Source of the DNA: Icerya purchasi
Lineage: Eukaryota; Arthropoda; Insecta; Hemiptera; Monophlebidae
NCBI GenBank assembly: GCA_039619475.1
Contig: CM077115.1
Coordinates: 490,317,352-490,381,351 of the forward strand
Direction of reading: 5' to 3'
DNA: 64,000 nt
Part shown: piece by piece, positions 11,507-24,008 of the stretch
Numbering within the stretch: position 1 is the stretch's first letter
Layout of the letters: every line of letters starts with the position of its first letter
Notes under the pieces: model-generated
What the model was told of the DNA's origin: nothing
Seen by the model: the letters and a program-made list of their open reading frames with translations, nothing else
Databases searched by the model: none
Made by a program: the position numbers and the translations under genes

Positions 11507-11931
11507 ATTAAAACGAATACTTCCGGGTGGTTCAAGGGAAAGAGTAACGATTGCGGAGAATAACTTTAAACAAGCAAACGGTGAGGGTAACTACAGCACG
11601 CGAAGAGATGAATTTCCTCTGACTGGTCGTTCGGTGGATGACTTTCGCATCATATGGAACGTACCATCGTTTCAGTGTCACAAATACGGACTGAACTTTT
11701 CGGAAGTGGCCGAATGGGGAATCGAGCAAAATTACGCCGACACATTTCGGGGTGATCGCATCGCCTTATTGTACGATCCTGGACTTTTTCCGGCTCTGCT
11801 GGAAGCAAACGAGCGCAGTGATTTAGTTCAGAGAAATGGCGGAGTTCCTCAGGAAGGTAATCTAACGCTTCACCTGGAAATTTTTGCCGAACAATTGCGC
11901 AATAAATTGATACCGGATGAAAAATTTTCTG
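11507..11931 (+). CDS. Hyaluronidase (GH56), exon A, N-terminal part of the catalytic domain
   Basis: Hyaluronidases cleave the beta-1,4 hexosaminidic bond of hyaluronan; in arthropods they occur as secreted salivary or venom spreading enzymes and in tissue turnover. This exon is about 141 codons. It opens with a ~45-residue basic leader segment, then FRIIWNVPSFQCHKYGLNF (the family's first beta strand with its conserved Cys), ILYDPG-like ALLYDPGLFPALL, and NGGVPQEGNLTLHLEIF, a strongly conserved block with an N-glycosylation site (NLT). The acceptor AG is at 11505-11506 and the donor GTAAGT starts at 11932. The exon begins with the last base of a split codon and ends after the first base of a Gly codon. 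It contains no Met, so the start codon and signal peptide lie on an upstream exon. Confidence 0.9.
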
Positions 11932-12984
11932 GTAAGTAAAAACGTATAAAAATATTTGTCAGTACGGATTTTTTATCGCCGTATTTGTAATAATAATTAA
12001 CTGTTCCTCTCCTTCACTATTTTAAACAATAATCGTGTCAATTTCATTTCGGTGCGCTATGAGTTTGAATATTGTGCTCCAGAAAGGCCTGAAAGCAACG
12101 GCGATTTAAAAATTTCAACTACACCGAATAATAAATGAACTGGATCTTAAAATGTTGGAGAAGTATAAAGTATGAAGTATGAAATATGAAGAAGAACCCT
12201 AAGGTACCTCGTACTTATATTGGGTTTTTAATGGAAAAAAATAACATTTAAATTTTCCAGCCTTCTTTTCAAAAAGATAAAAAAAAAAGTTAACAGCTTC
12301 GATAAATATTTACAAAATCAGAAAGAGATATTAAGAAAACAATAAGGAAATTTTATAAACATTTACAAAATTTCAAAAACCAGTTTAATATAATGCAATG
12401 AAAATCGAATTAAATTACCGACAGCAAAACGCGGATGCCTTTAAAAGTCATTAGAGGTTTTGATTTTATTTTATTTATTTCATTAGTTTTGATGTTTTCT
12501 TGAATTCCTTTTATTTGTTAACTTTTAACCTTATTTCGACCTGCGGAATGTCTGAATTTTGAATTATCTAACTAGAAATATTATTTAAAAGTTCACTTTG
12601 ATTCAATTACGCTCGAATTTGGCATATTCTAAATGCCTACAGTGTCCTTTCATCGGTGTCGTACGGAATACTACATCATGTAAACTAAAAAAAAAAAACT
12701 CCATTTTAAGCAAAAAATTAATGATCAATACTCTGTAACATATACGGCTAGTAGAATACTGAAATTCGGTACGCACAGAACTAACGACATCTAAGGAATA
12801 CAAAAACTATAAAATCGAAAAATTTTCAATCAGACCATCGAAAATTGTGCCAAATTTTGAATTGACACGTTAAACATAAAAATTCACAGCGAAATATCTA
12901 TTTGAAGTAAAAAGCTGAAATTTAAAATGAACAACGTTCATCACTTAAAAACTAAAAAAAAAACAAACAAACAAACTATGAAAT
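11932..12984. other. Intron 1, first part, no inserted element recognised
   Basis: AT-rich intron sequence following the GTAAGT donor. Short open frames on the - strand (12603-12803) look accidental. Confidence 0.5.
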
Positions 12985-14880
12985 TCTTAAACTTCTTCTT
13001 CATACGCCATTTACGTATCAAAGATCAGCGATTCACATAGCGATGACGGACCTTAATGCAGCTGACCTGAATATATCTATCGAGACGTGCAACCGAACCA
13101 TTTTTTAAAACTGTTCATCCATAAGTTTATTTGATCTTTTCCCTTCGAGTTTACCTAATCAGCCGGATTATTTTGTATTTTTTCCCTCTAACGACGTGGC
13201 CAAAACATAGCCTCGTTTCCTTGCTTTGATGTGATTCTCCGGGGTTTTTTTTGTTCGGTTGAGGACTTCGTTGTTTATTATTTTCTAGATCCATGGAATT
13301 TTTAAAATACGTCGATAGAGATAAATCTCAAAAGCCTCAATACGTTTATCCAAAGCCTAATCCATTGTCCAAGATATTTACAATCATATAGGAAAATCGA
13401 GTAAATATGTAGCACTTTAGGAGTAAGTCGTAATTTCATATTAAGCTCTTCTCTAGTGAATATATTTTCTATCATCCCTATAAATGCGCCTCTTGCTTGT
13501 TACGACTTCTGATTTCTTTTATTGAGGGACAGCTTTCATCAAGAATTATGCCTAAATATGTAAGTGACGTAACCTGTTCCAACTTTTTATCTTTAATTTT
13601 TAATTCAAATTTCCTCGGTTATTAAGAACGTTATCACTTCCGTTTTTGAGTTATTAGATAGTCCATATTTTTTACTATGCTCAACGATTTTGTTTATCAT
13701 CATTTGTAATTTCGCGTGATTGTTGGCTACTATCAAACTATCATCAGCATATCAGATGTTACTAATGGTAACCCCTTCTACTCTGATTTTGCCATCGTCT
13801 TCCTTTAACTCCTCTTTGAATATTGTCTCCGCATACAAATTTAAAAAAAGTGCAGACAATACACATCTCTGCGGAACACCTCTCTTGATGACAGTACCTA
13901 TTCTCACCATCGCAGTCCGATTCCAGTATAATCTTCCTATAATACGAATATCTTTTCGATCTACGGAAGTCTGTTTCAGTGTTTGAAACAATTGATCGTA
14001 CCTGACACAATCGAAAGCTCTGCTGTAGTCTACCGCGCATGCATATATATATATATATATAAGAGCATTCATACTTCGGCAACGTTGTATTAGTATAAGG
14101 ATCCCACAGATTGCTTTTCGACATCCCATTCTATTTCAGAAACCAAATTTCTTGCTTCTTATTTGTTCTGCACCGTGTTTGTAAAGTCACACGTGTAGTA
14201 TCTTGGGAAAGACCTTGAGAGCATGCGACATTAGGCTTATTAGACGGGGTAGTCTTCGCATTTTTTAGCATTTAGCTTTTTTAGTAGAGCTATGAATGTT
14301 AATTTGAGCTAATCAGGTTATTCCTGAATAATATATATTATTAAATATCTGTGTCAATTTTTTTAAAGCATCTCCACTTTGTTCCGCAATAATTTTGGGA
14401 ACTTCTGAATAAATACCGACGGCCTTCCTACTCTTCTACCATCTGATCGCATAAACCATTGCCTCCTTTGTTATTAAAGGTCCATCTTCACTATGTTCAA
14501 GATAGTCATCTGGCGGTGATTGATTTCTTTCATCATTGTATAGCTGAGTGATATACAACTTACACGTCTGCAGTTCCTCATCTCATGTAGTTATAATGTT
14601 TCCATCACCATCTAAGACTCTAGACCGGTGTTAAATTTCTTACATCCCTTAGTCATTTCTTTTACTTTCTCGTGTAAGTTGAAAAGATCGCGTGATCCCT
14701 CCGTAATTCTTCAATCTCTTTGCGTTACATATTGCGCAATAGTTCTCTTTAGCTTTTCTACATAATCTCCGAATACTTTTATCTAATCGTTTATATTCCG
14801 TTTTATTTCCTTTGGTGCGCCTTCTTTCCTCCATTAATTAATGAATATCACATCCGTCATTCACTTTTGTTTCTTCAGAT
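12985..14880 (-). pseudogene. Degenerate LINE with reverse transcriptase, inside hyaluronidase intron 1
   Basis: On the - strand, from high to low coordinates: a basic EN-RT linker (RTKGNKTEYKRLDKSIRRLC, about 14770-14830); RT motif A VDYSRAFDCVRYD (about 13995-14035); motif B GVPQRCVLSALFLNLYAE (about 13820-13885), where the usual PQG is PQR; and a YADD box (about 13742-13753) preceded by a stop where Arg is usual. Next come the YLG-type block (TYLGIILDES, about 13540-13575) and a 3' end with a GAAGAAGAAG tract near 12990-13000. Many stops and frameshifts are present. An (AT)n tract at 14042-14061 interrupts the frame. The element is antisense to the host gene. Confidence 0.8.
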
Positions 14881-16089
14881 ATTTGATAATACCGATGTTT
14901 TCTTGTACTTTATTGATACATCTGTTATATTTAAAGTAAAAAGCTGAAATCTAAAATGAACAGCGTTCCTCACTTGAAAAATGCAAAAAAAAACAAAAAA
15001 CAAAATATGAAACATAAAATATTCTTAATACCAAGCCCTAAATGGTCTCAAACCTCTAAATTTTTTTAATATTTCTTCTAAGATACACAATAATAATTTT
15101 AAAAAGCAGGCAACTGAAATTTGGTATGTGCGGCACACTCTGGAATTGTAAATAATGGAAAAATGATAAAACCGCAAAAATTTTACATAGGACACGGAAC
15201 CTTAAACTCCTAAATTTTTGAGTATTTTCGCAAAAATGAAAATACCCAACAAAAACTACGAGAGAAAGAAAGATTAAGTTTACATTATGTCAATATTACC
15301 TTCATTTTCTTAATTTCATGTCCATCCTCCAGTTCTTTTTGAAATTCATTTAATATATTTTAATTTATAGACAGAGTTGTTCAGTATTGTGATTATTAAT
15401 TAAAAATTTTCGACCTATTTCTAAGAATTTAAATAATCAATTAAGGGCGGTTTCTTCATTGTTTCCGATAATGGTCATCAAGTCTGCACATCGTTACCTC
15501 CGGCTCTCTGTTTTCTCGACTTGAGAAAAGCCTTTGACGACTTTATGGATTATTTTTCGCAGTGATAAATTTTGCCAATCAAATTTAAGCTAATGTTTAA
15601 AATCAATAAACGGTGCCGCTACATTTGATAGTGTCGGACGTTTAGTAGCTCTTTTGACGGGTTATTCTGCACTTTTAAAGCGCCCTGTATCGGTCAGACC
15701 ATGACGGTACTGCAGAATTCAAGTCCCGCACCAATACTGGATATAGAAACTTTAGAACCATTTGCTTCGGGACAGTTTTTCTTCTAGAACAGTTTCGAAA
15801 ACTGGTTTCTGGAAATTATGAAACTGTTTTAGAATTATTTTTGAAACAGGTAGCAGAGATGCTCGTCACTAGCTCCTAATAGACTATCGCTATCATATCC
15901 TACTGACAAAACCCGATTGTTACAGCTAATTGCAAAAATTACTACCAACCGACGTTTTATGGTTCATTGAATTTTCTTCGAACATACAGCGTACCGAGTA
16001 GAAAGAGAGCGAAATACGCTGTACTTGTAGTCTATACATCAAAACTACCGAATATTCCCGATGCTCATACAGTTGATAGAGGGGCGGTG
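14881..16089. other. Intron 1 sequence with a short RT fragment
   Basis: Mostly featureless intron DNA. The only recognisable item is at 15506-15565 (see that entry). Confidence 0.45.
15506..15565 (+). pseudogene. Tiny RT motif A fragment
   Basis: Nineteen codons reading LCFLDLRKAFDDFMDYFSQ then TGA. FLDLRKAFD is the LINE reverse transcriptase motif A with its catalytic Asp. No other RT block could be placed nearby, so this is a short scrap or a coincidence. Confidence 0.35.
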
Positions 16090-16237
16090 TTTTAATTTTT
16101 TGTTTTTTTAATTTTTGGCCCCGTCAGACATTAACCCGGCGCAAGTAGAATTTTTGCAAGTTACAACGTGCGGCAGCAGGAGTCTATTCTACCCGAACGA
16201 GACAGTTACCTAACCAGCTACGCCAAGATAGTCAGCT
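16090..16237 (-). mobile_element. tRNA-derived SINE, copy 2
   Basis: In reverse complement, a box A-like TTGGCGTAGCTGGTTAGG is followed by CTGCTGCCGCACG, a body with GGTTAATGTCTGACGGGGCC, and an A-rich tail at 16095-16120. This is the order seen in copies 1 and 3. Box B is degraded. Confidence 0.7.
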
Positions 16238-16353
16238 TGTAGTGAATGTTTAACAATTGTTTATATTTATGTTTTTGTATTTTAACTGAAACATTTTGTT
16301 CAGATGTATTTTCCACTTTTTAAAACAAACATATTTTCGAAGTTACTTTAAAT

Positions 16354-16412
16354 GATTTACGCGTTTTCGTAATAACGATTTACGCGTTTTCGTAATAACG
16401 ATTTACGCGTTT
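16354..16412. repeat. 23-bp tandem repeat, about 2.6 copies
   Basis: The unit GATTTACGCGTTTTCGTAAT plus AAC is repeated exactly, then again partially. The unit includes ACGCGT and an internal near-palindrome. Confidence 0.85.
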
Positions 16413-18067
16413 AAAATGTAATATCGAAATCGGATTGAAAAATTCGAATAATTCGACATTGTTAGGGGCAGCTTTACTTTCATTTATCGAATAGAGTGGC
16501 TTGACTTGTAAAAACACACATCGAACGCAGCAACGGATAAAAAGTCAAGTCTTGTTTTTTACTGCCGATTATACAGATGCGTCGTGATCTTTTAAAGGCG
16601 AAATCTACTAACGACAAACTATGCATTCAATTTGACCGAAGCACTGGTAGCGTAATCTATAGCGTACAGCATAAAGTCGTTTATTACTAAATGAGTTCTT
16701 TTATTCAATACAGAGAGCGCTAGCTAGGAATTGCGGTTCGTAAACTTACTCTGAAAATTGATCAAGAAAGGTAGAAATAACCGGAAAATCATGACAAAGT
16801 TCTTGCATGCGTGCCAACGTACGCATTTCAAAAATGATTTAATATTAATTAGCGGCTCTCGTTTTTAATGAACCTGCTCCACTCTGGACCCGTCTAGATT
16901 AACGCGCAAATTAGCCGCAACGCAATAGAGCCGATTAAGAGAAAATGCAAACGCGGAGCGAATTATTTAAATCTGCAATTAACGAATTGCGTAACTCCAA
17001 TTACGCTGTGCCGGAATTAATCCGGTTCATTTCAGGCCCGCGACACGCAGTTTTATTTTTGTTTTGCTCCATTGATACTGACTATATTCATGTTGCTAAT
17101 TCGTTATTATCATTATTATTATTATTGTCGTTTTTGTTTCTTTTTTTATTCATTTCTCATTATGTGTACTATTTTAGTAAGCTAGACATTAACAATCGAG
17201 ACTGATTAACAAATTGCTCCTTTAAAAAGATATTTATAATGTTATAATGAACTATTTTTTTTTAATTACTTGATTTGCGGAAAGCAGAATTAAAGTTAAT
17301 GCGCAAAAAAGCAACTTAAATTTGTGGCTAAATGCCATTCGACCAGCTGATAAACATTTTTTAGGTGCAGTATCATTGAAACACGGAAACAATTATAAAT
17401 ATTTAGAAGTAAATGTAAATAACTACTTAAATTGGGGAAACCGCGTAAATGATTTAAATATAAAAATCCGGCAAAAACTATAGGCTAAAAAAAAAAATAT
17501 CATTTAAAGAAACTAAACTAATGCTCTCTATGCCAATCTCGTTTAAACTATGCAGCAAGAGCAAACAGAACTAAATTGAACTTCGTATTATCCTTGAAGC
17601 ATATAGAACTTTACTTTTCACTAATCTATCTGCATTGGCAGGTGCCTTCCTCACTGTACACTATACCTAACTGAAATGGTCAATTGACAATAAACTCGAA
17701 CATCATGTCATTCCTGATTTTCTCATGATTCACTTACATATAACGCAGCATAATATTCTCCACCCGTGCTTTACAATAACGTTTGCGTTACTTACACCGT
17801 AAATATTAATACATTTTTTTATTTTTTATTTTTTTATTTCATTTTATTTCATTTTATTTTATTTTATTGTACCGGTAATATTACTATAAACAACAGTGTA
17901 ATCTTAACTTAAATTTAATATTAAATTAGTGTCTCCAATGAGACACTAAATTGAGATCGAAGAACTCCGTAAATACGATAATAACCAACTATATGTATGT
18001 AATAACTGAAAGCAAAGAATTAATGAGTTGGAAAAAGAGATACATCGTGTGTGAACTTTTTCAGCTG
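16413..18067. other. Intron 1, no gene recognised
   Basis: Contains an 86-codon + frame (16945-17205) with no recognised family, which I consider accidental, and a pentamer-like (TTTTA)n tract at 17813-17873. Confidence 0.4.
17813..17873. repeat. (TTTTA)n low-complexity tract
   Basis: Imperfect TTTTA and TTTCATTTTA units, possibly a decayed retroposon tail. Confidence 0.7.
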
Positions 18068-18540
18068 TTAGGTAATCGGGAGAGCGTCCCGGCACCACTT
18101 CCTTCTCAGTCGTCTAGGCGGATTAAGTCCAGAGGATCTGTTGGTGTTGGGATTACTGCTATGTTGGAATTTCACGAATAATTTTTGATACTGGTGAATA
18201 TAAGTCTCTCGAACAAATCGAACGTTCTAATCATTATGTAATGTTGCGTTGGAGATGTAAAACGATGAAAACGTAATTGTACGAAGTATCCTCGACTGCT
18301 GCTGCTAAATTCTGTTAATATTTCTTCTACAAGTGGAACCATATAGTAATTCTATATCGCCAAATCGGCGAAATCGTGATTAAATAAATACGTCTCTTTT
18401 CGTATTTCAATGCCGACCCGCGTCCCAATAATGGATGCAATAGCCTAGCAACGACCTGTCGATTTTGTGCTACATGAGGGCGCCATGTAAGACTTCGGTT
18501 CAGGTACATTCCGAATTACGAGATGAACTTGTTGAATTAC
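18068..18540 (-). pseudogene. Jockey-clade LINE relic, C-terminus of reverse transcriptase
   Basis: The - strand reads LNRSLTWRPHVAQNRQ, ...LLHPLLGRGSAL, then SPIWRYRITIW, SRILRTIT...FYISNATLHND, a stop, NVRFVRETYI and finally PPRRLRRKWCRDALPIT with TAA at 18068-18070. This order (LTW..H...R, LRPLLGR, PIWTYGI.LWG, Q.K.LRTIT.APWYV.N, DL.I..V.E) is diagnostic of Jockey-type LINE C-termini. The original stop is probably retained. The element is 5'-truncated, has one internal stop and is antisense to the host gene. Confidence 0.8.
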
Positions 18541-20159
18541 TTTATTATTAATATTTACCGCCGAAAATTCAGTTGTTCGGTTTTCGTGTATGTAATACGT
18601 CGGCGCTTATCCGTATCAAAAACTATTTTGTTATTAAATGATAATCATGTTCAATTCATGCCGGGGAATATCTTAAACGCGTAAGCTCTGAAAGCTATTT
18701 TTCAAAGGCATATATCAACGGATCGTAGGCTTATTCTGATGTTTCTTTTTTCATCAGAAATTTACATTTACTGTGGTAAATATGTCGTTAGCCTAACTGC
18801 TAGAACAGTTAACTATCGTCACGAAGGTGCTCAGTTTTCGATGCCAGGGGACGACATACATGACAGAAATTATTACAAATAATTAAATAATCGCTAACAG
18901 AATCACTCGACAGGCAACGGAAAACCGCCGCGTAAAACATCATCTGTGTAGACGAACACATCGCGGATTGCATTTGTACGGCGGACTTCTTTTCTGAAAA
19001 TTGCGGGTAATACTGGCGATATGTTTCATTCGATTGTTTCGTCAATTTTGAAATTTCTCGATTGTAAACAAATAACATTTGGAATGATCGAATATCCCCT
19101 TACTGATAACGATAAATTAACCGGCATAAGCCCGCCCGTAGGATTGAAATTACCGATCGTATTATTTGAAAATCGGTTCAATTACAACTTATTCCATACG
19201 ATTTGCTATTAAGATGCGCAGGTAGAAACCGGTGCTGTATAAATTTTATAACAAACTATTAAACCCGAAATTAAAAATTACACTTGAAGTACGGATATAT
19301 TGGGGATTAACCAACTTCTGATATAGTACATATTAGTAATGTTTTAGGTATTTTAACTCGTAAGTAAGCGCGCCAACTTTTCTTACCTAAGTACTCGCGA
19401 GGAGCACATTGTGCAACTAACATTTATTTCTCTGGCCAAATGGTTTTACGCCGGGCCAGAAAAAAAAAAAAAAAAAAAAACATTTATTTCTGCGCAATCA
19501 TTTAAAACATAAAGTAATAATGGTTTTGTATTTATTTTTGTTTACTTATAGTAATCGTAAATACAATGAAATACACATATATAATAGGGTGTTTGCATTT
19601 CAAAATTATTTGTATTGTAATTACAAAAAAAAAAAAAAAATCAAACAATATACAAAGTAAAACAAAACAATGAAAAAACATTTTAAAAGTAAGTAAAGGT
19701 TTTTTAAAAACTAAAAGCTGTTCTATCCGTTATCAGTTATTACTGAACAATTTTGACAAGTATACTCGATGTCAGTATGTTTTTACAAGCAAATTTCCTG
19801 CAATTATTACATGTTATTATAGTGTTTATTCTTTTTGATTTTGGACAAAAGCGCAACATTAACACCTACCGTTTTCTTCTGCGATGATTAGCCGTTTGGT
19901 CTTCTTCGACTTTATACTTGGATATAAAATACATTTTTTATTGTTTTGTCGGTAATGTAGAGTGATATTAGTTCGTTCTGTTAGATGGGATTTCACCAAT
20001 CTCAAAGGCAAATTTTTTAAAAAGATTCTCCTTATTTCAGGATGAGTTTATGGTATTACAGGTCGCGTTTGCGACGCCGCGGTACACCGCTCGTTAAAAA
20101 CCGTTAGTATACATTGGGCCTAACGAAATAATAGGAAAAACAAATGAAAGATATAAAGT
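18541..20159. other. Intron 1 sequence, no gene recognised
   Basis: Nothing coding. It contains one SINE-like tail at 19433-19482 and an A-run at 19625-19640. Confidence 0.4.
19433..19482 (+). repeat. Retroposon tail fragment (SINE-like 3' end)
   Basis: GGCCAAATGGTTTTACGCCG then GGCCAG and a 20-A tail. The same GGCC...GGCC-poly(A) end occurs at 6930-6985, 60398-60450 and 62748-62795 in the other orientation. Confidence 0.45.
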
Positions 20160-20610
20160 ATAGTGAGTTATAACAAATACAATTATAACAAACAAATTTA
20201 AGAATAAAATGAAGGCTTTCTTTAGAAACGTTTTCGGGTATATTATCAGCTAAGAACACAATATATATGTGTGATCAGAAACAAATTCTAAATCACACTG
20301 AGGTCCATATAGGAAATAAAACGATTTATATAGTATAAATCAACAATTTAATGTCGATATATCATAATTGTTTTTAAATTGTTGATTTATACTATATAAA
20401 TCGTTTTATTTCCTACATGGACCTCAGTGTGATTTAGAATTTGTTTCTGATTACACATATATATTGTGTTCTTAGCTGATAATATACCCGAAAACGTTTC
20501 TAAAGAAAGCCTTCATTTTATTCTTAAATTTGTTTGTTATATTAATTGTATTTGTTATAAATTACTATATTTTATAATTAACAAACAGGATGATAGAAGA
20601 TTCATTATTA
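20160..20610. repeat. Palindromic element, copy 2 (hairpin with ~190-bp arms)
   Basis: The left arm (about 20165-20363) and the right arm (about 20378-20560) are almost perfect reverse complements around a ~15-22-base centre. The outer parts (ATAACAAACAAATTTAAG, GAAACGTTTTCGGGTAT, CAGCTAAGAACACA) match copy 1 at 5838-6090. The inner ~110 bp, including GATTTAGAATTTGTTTCTGA, is specific to this copy. The right flank shares ATTACTATATTTTATAATTA with copy 1. A transcript would form a hairpin of about 190 bp. The hammerhead-like CTGATGA is CTGATAA here. Confidence 0.85.
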
Positions 20611-21595
20611 TAAGATATAAAATGTTTTACTTAGATAAGTGACCGCATCGGATCACTCTGTACACCTTTCGAACAGTCTGCTGTATGCATATCCGTGTCT
20701 TTCGATTTAAAATAATTCAAACTGACCATAAACGTTAGTACGAATTATCGGCATACCAGTGACAGGTTAGAGTGGCGGATCTAAGGTATTTATGGCTAAG
20801 AATTCAAGTCATGTTCCACTGAAAACGAGGAACACCGAGTGTTCCTGGGCGAGTACTTCACGGTTAATTTACAGCTGTTACGTATATTTATATGAATGTA
20901 TGTATTTAATATATTTCTACAGGTTTGCGAAAAAAATCGAATAAAGACAAAAAATTACTTCAACCGATGAACGAAATAATTTAGCAACAACTTTAAATAA
21001 TCATTGTTCTCGTCGCGTTCATCACATTTAAATAATAGCAAACTCAAGTGTGCCAATGAAAGCTAACTTTACACGTGAAAAAGCCAAAAAATAAAAAGAA
21101 AAAAGGAATAAAACATTAAACTCATACTTACACACATCTAGGAGATAAACAGTCCGAATTTACATAAATATAATATAGAATAAAAAGACTTAATTTTTCG
21201 AATATTAATCGATAATCGTATCGATTGTAAATTATAATTGCGACTGCCGATTCGATTTTTATTTTAGATAACGGTGCTTGTTCGGACGGTAAAAATAACT
21301 CGCATTACGTCTTGCAAATTAAGCTCGTTCTGTTTCGGAGGATAGATCGTAATTCCTGTGACCTCAGCCAACGACCGTTCTAGCAAACAGTTTTTGACCT
21401 TGCTTTACACAACAATTTAAAAAAAATAATGGAAGCTTAATGAGAATTCCGAAAAAAAATCTGATCGGATTAGCTTTGCGCCAAATGTTTTCGAATAACG
21501 ATGATCAACAACGAATTAAAAACAGGCTCACTGCCAAACAAAATGATGATTTCATTAAAATCCGTTGATAAACTTTACGAAATTTTACTTTACAG
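20611..21595. other. End of intron 1
   Basis: AT-rich, no TE protein seen. It ends in TTTTACTTTACAG, the acceptor for the next exon. Confidence 0.5.
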
Positions 21596-21735
21596 GCGTT
21601 GCAATAATCGACTTTGAACACTGGAGGCCGATTTGGAGTGAAAATTTCGGATCTTTGTTACCGTACAGGAAAACATCTCGAGCTATCGAGCAAAACTTGC
21701 ATCCATTTTGGAATGATAAAGAAATTGAGAGGGAA
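21596..21735 (+). CDS. Hyaluronidase (GH56), exon B with catalytic residues
   Basis: A 140-bp exon. Its first two bases complete the Gly codon split after exon A, which restores the frame. It encodes VAIIDFEHWRPIWSENFGSL, then LPYRKTSRAIEQN and HPFWNDKEIERE. The D-x-E pair in IDFEHW (Asp at 21610-21612, Glu at 21616-21618) is the GH56 catalytic motif, where Glu is the acid and Asp assists; both are intact. The acceptor is TTTACAG at 21589-21595 and the donor GTAAGT starts at 21736. It ends in phase 0. Confidence 0.93.
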
Positions 21736-23594
21736 GTAAGTAGCGAATAAATATATTCTCTAGAATCGTAGCCGTATCTAGAAGAAGAGATCTGGAAAGA
21801 TATTTAAAAAAATCTATGCATAAATTGTGCACTGAATCTCTTAATACAGGATAGTCTCCGAACAGTTTGTGCAACTTACAAACATCCAGAAAAACTGCTA
21901 AAAAAAGTACAGAAAAAGTAGAATTAGGAACTTATCACCATGGTTCTTTAAAATAACCAAAAAATCAGTCATACTTTAAAGGCAAAACTGGTTTTACTTA
22001 CTTTCCTTTTTAGATACCATCTCAAAGAAAAGTAAGTCCCATATATCCTTCATACCATGGATTGCGAAGTTAAGCTTTTCATAATGGTACTTAGGGTTCT
22101 AATGGATCTAAAGAGAATATTGAGGCCAGCTTCTTTCTCTCGGCCGCCTTTACTTCCCCCCAGATAATTCTCTGGTATAACCAATATTCAATTTCAGATT
22201 AGGTATAAACCTGGGAGCGATTCGGATCTGGAACGAGACAAGTGTCTCTTAGTCCCGTTTTCAACAAATTAAAAAGGGAAGAAATAAAAAAAGTTGATAT
22301 TTAGGACACTGAAATTTTACAAGGTCTCTTCCACCATGGCGCGCAAGGTAAGAAAGCTTCTAAATCGAAAAGCGCCGAAAGACGCCCGAACAGCTATCAC
22401 ATACAGCTTATTTAGAAATCATCGTGAAACATGGCGAAAAATTAATTACCGTGCTCGGAAATTACTTGTTAAACATTATTACCGTTCTATATTGTTAGTT
22501 GTTAAAGTAAGGTAATTTTAATTTCAGTAAGAGTTTGTAAAATAAGGATGGGAAAATATGAATTATTTTTAAACGAGAATGCTTGTTTAGCAATGTGAAG
22601 ATTGCAGTTGCGGTAAATAGTTATCCGTAACAGGATGAATTCAAGACATTCTAAGCTGCTATAAATATGCAAGAAGTAAGCGTCAATATGAAAGTTATGT
22701 AATGCTAATAAATGGTTAATTTTTTAAGATAAGAAATTATTGAAATCGAAAATTTATATTTAAGTTTTTGGCGATAGAAAATCAAAAAAAAAAAGAAAAA
22801 AAAAGAAACTTTTTAAAAATTATTCTCTATTTTAGCTAAAATATTAGCGTAGCCTAGGAATGAATTTTGAGAATCGAAATAAATCCTTCTAAAGAAGTTT
22901 AATGGATGTTGCCGAAATAGCCGCGCTCTTCATGTAAAAAAATCGAAGAACTGCAGGATTTGTACGAGTCAATATTTTATTAGTTATTATTATTATTATC
23001 GATTTCAATTTCATAGGCTGCTTACTTAAAAATTCTGAACGTGGAGCATAAAACTGTGCTTGTTTCGTGTACTTTAATAACGGGTGCCTACAAAACTTAA
23101 GATTATTTTTTAATCTTTCACTTGTATTTGCTGTTATATTAATAATGATTTCGGCTCACGGCTCGCGCGTATTTGCGCGTTGCTAAGTTCGGAACGAATT
23201 ACATCGGATGATCTATAAATAATAATAGTAATTGATTTCATTTAATTTGATCAATAGCGAAGTAATCCCGACGACGAATTGCGTTCAGTATGCTATTCTG
23301 TTACAGTCGATTAAACAAAAAATTTCCCATTAAGAACAACCACGGACAACATTTCGTGATAGGTCTCGAAAAAAACGATATTATTTGCTTCCAGATGATA
23401 TAAAGTAATTATATAGTTTGTTACATCTATGAGATTAATTCCATCATGTTTATGCTGCTGAGAATTTTTAGTAGCCAAAAGCGCAGCTATGTTTATTAAT
23501 GGTCTCTTGTTTAATATGTAGTCTGTTTTGTTTTTATTTTGTTATTCTTGATTTTTGTCAGTAATGCTAATGGCGGTCACTTTTGATCGGTGTG

Positions 23595-23644
<50 letters not shown>

Positions 23645-24008
23645 GGTAATGCGGGGTAATACGTTAGTGTGGGGAAAACGGCACATGCCTACATTTTCCA
23701 GGTTTATAAACAGATGGAAACTTATCTGATATTTGTCGAAAATTTTGAGTGTAGATAATAAACGGTAACAAATAAATAATTTGTGGCAGTACTATATTTA
23801 GAAGGTAAATAATTTCTTTATTTATCTCTTTTTTTGTTTTTTATGGGCAATGGGAGCAATACGCCACAAAACATGTAGGTCAAAAACGGTACTGGCAGTT
23901 TACCCCGAAAATTTCAAAGTTAAAAAAACAGAATAATAAAAAGAAAGAAAGAAAAGAATTTCACGCCGAGATTTACTGTAAAATAATTTACTTGTCCGTA
24001 TTTTACAG
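21736..24008. other. Hyaluronidase intron 2
   Basis: GTAAGT...TTTTACAG intron of 2.27 kb. It contains a 48-bp (AT)n run (23596-23643). A basic 73-codon frame at 22294-22515 resembles nothing I know and is probably accidental. No TE protein was recognised. Confidence 0.6.
23596..23643. repeat. (AT)n microsatellite, ~24 units
   Basis: Uninterrupted alternating AT, the longest pure dinucleotide run in the window. Confidence 0.95.

Noticed and set aside
13720..13986. 88-codon + strand frame at 13720-13986
   Set aside because: It is the antisense shadow of the LINE reverse transcriptase.
20466..20515. Hammerhead-like motif in the second palindrome
   Set aside because: The invariant CTGATGA is CTGATAA here, so this copy cannot be called a ribozyme.
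22294..22515. Basic 73-codon + strand frame in hyaluronidase intron 2
   Set aside because: No family resemblance, no supporting splice signals and located in an intron; the basic composition can arise by chance.
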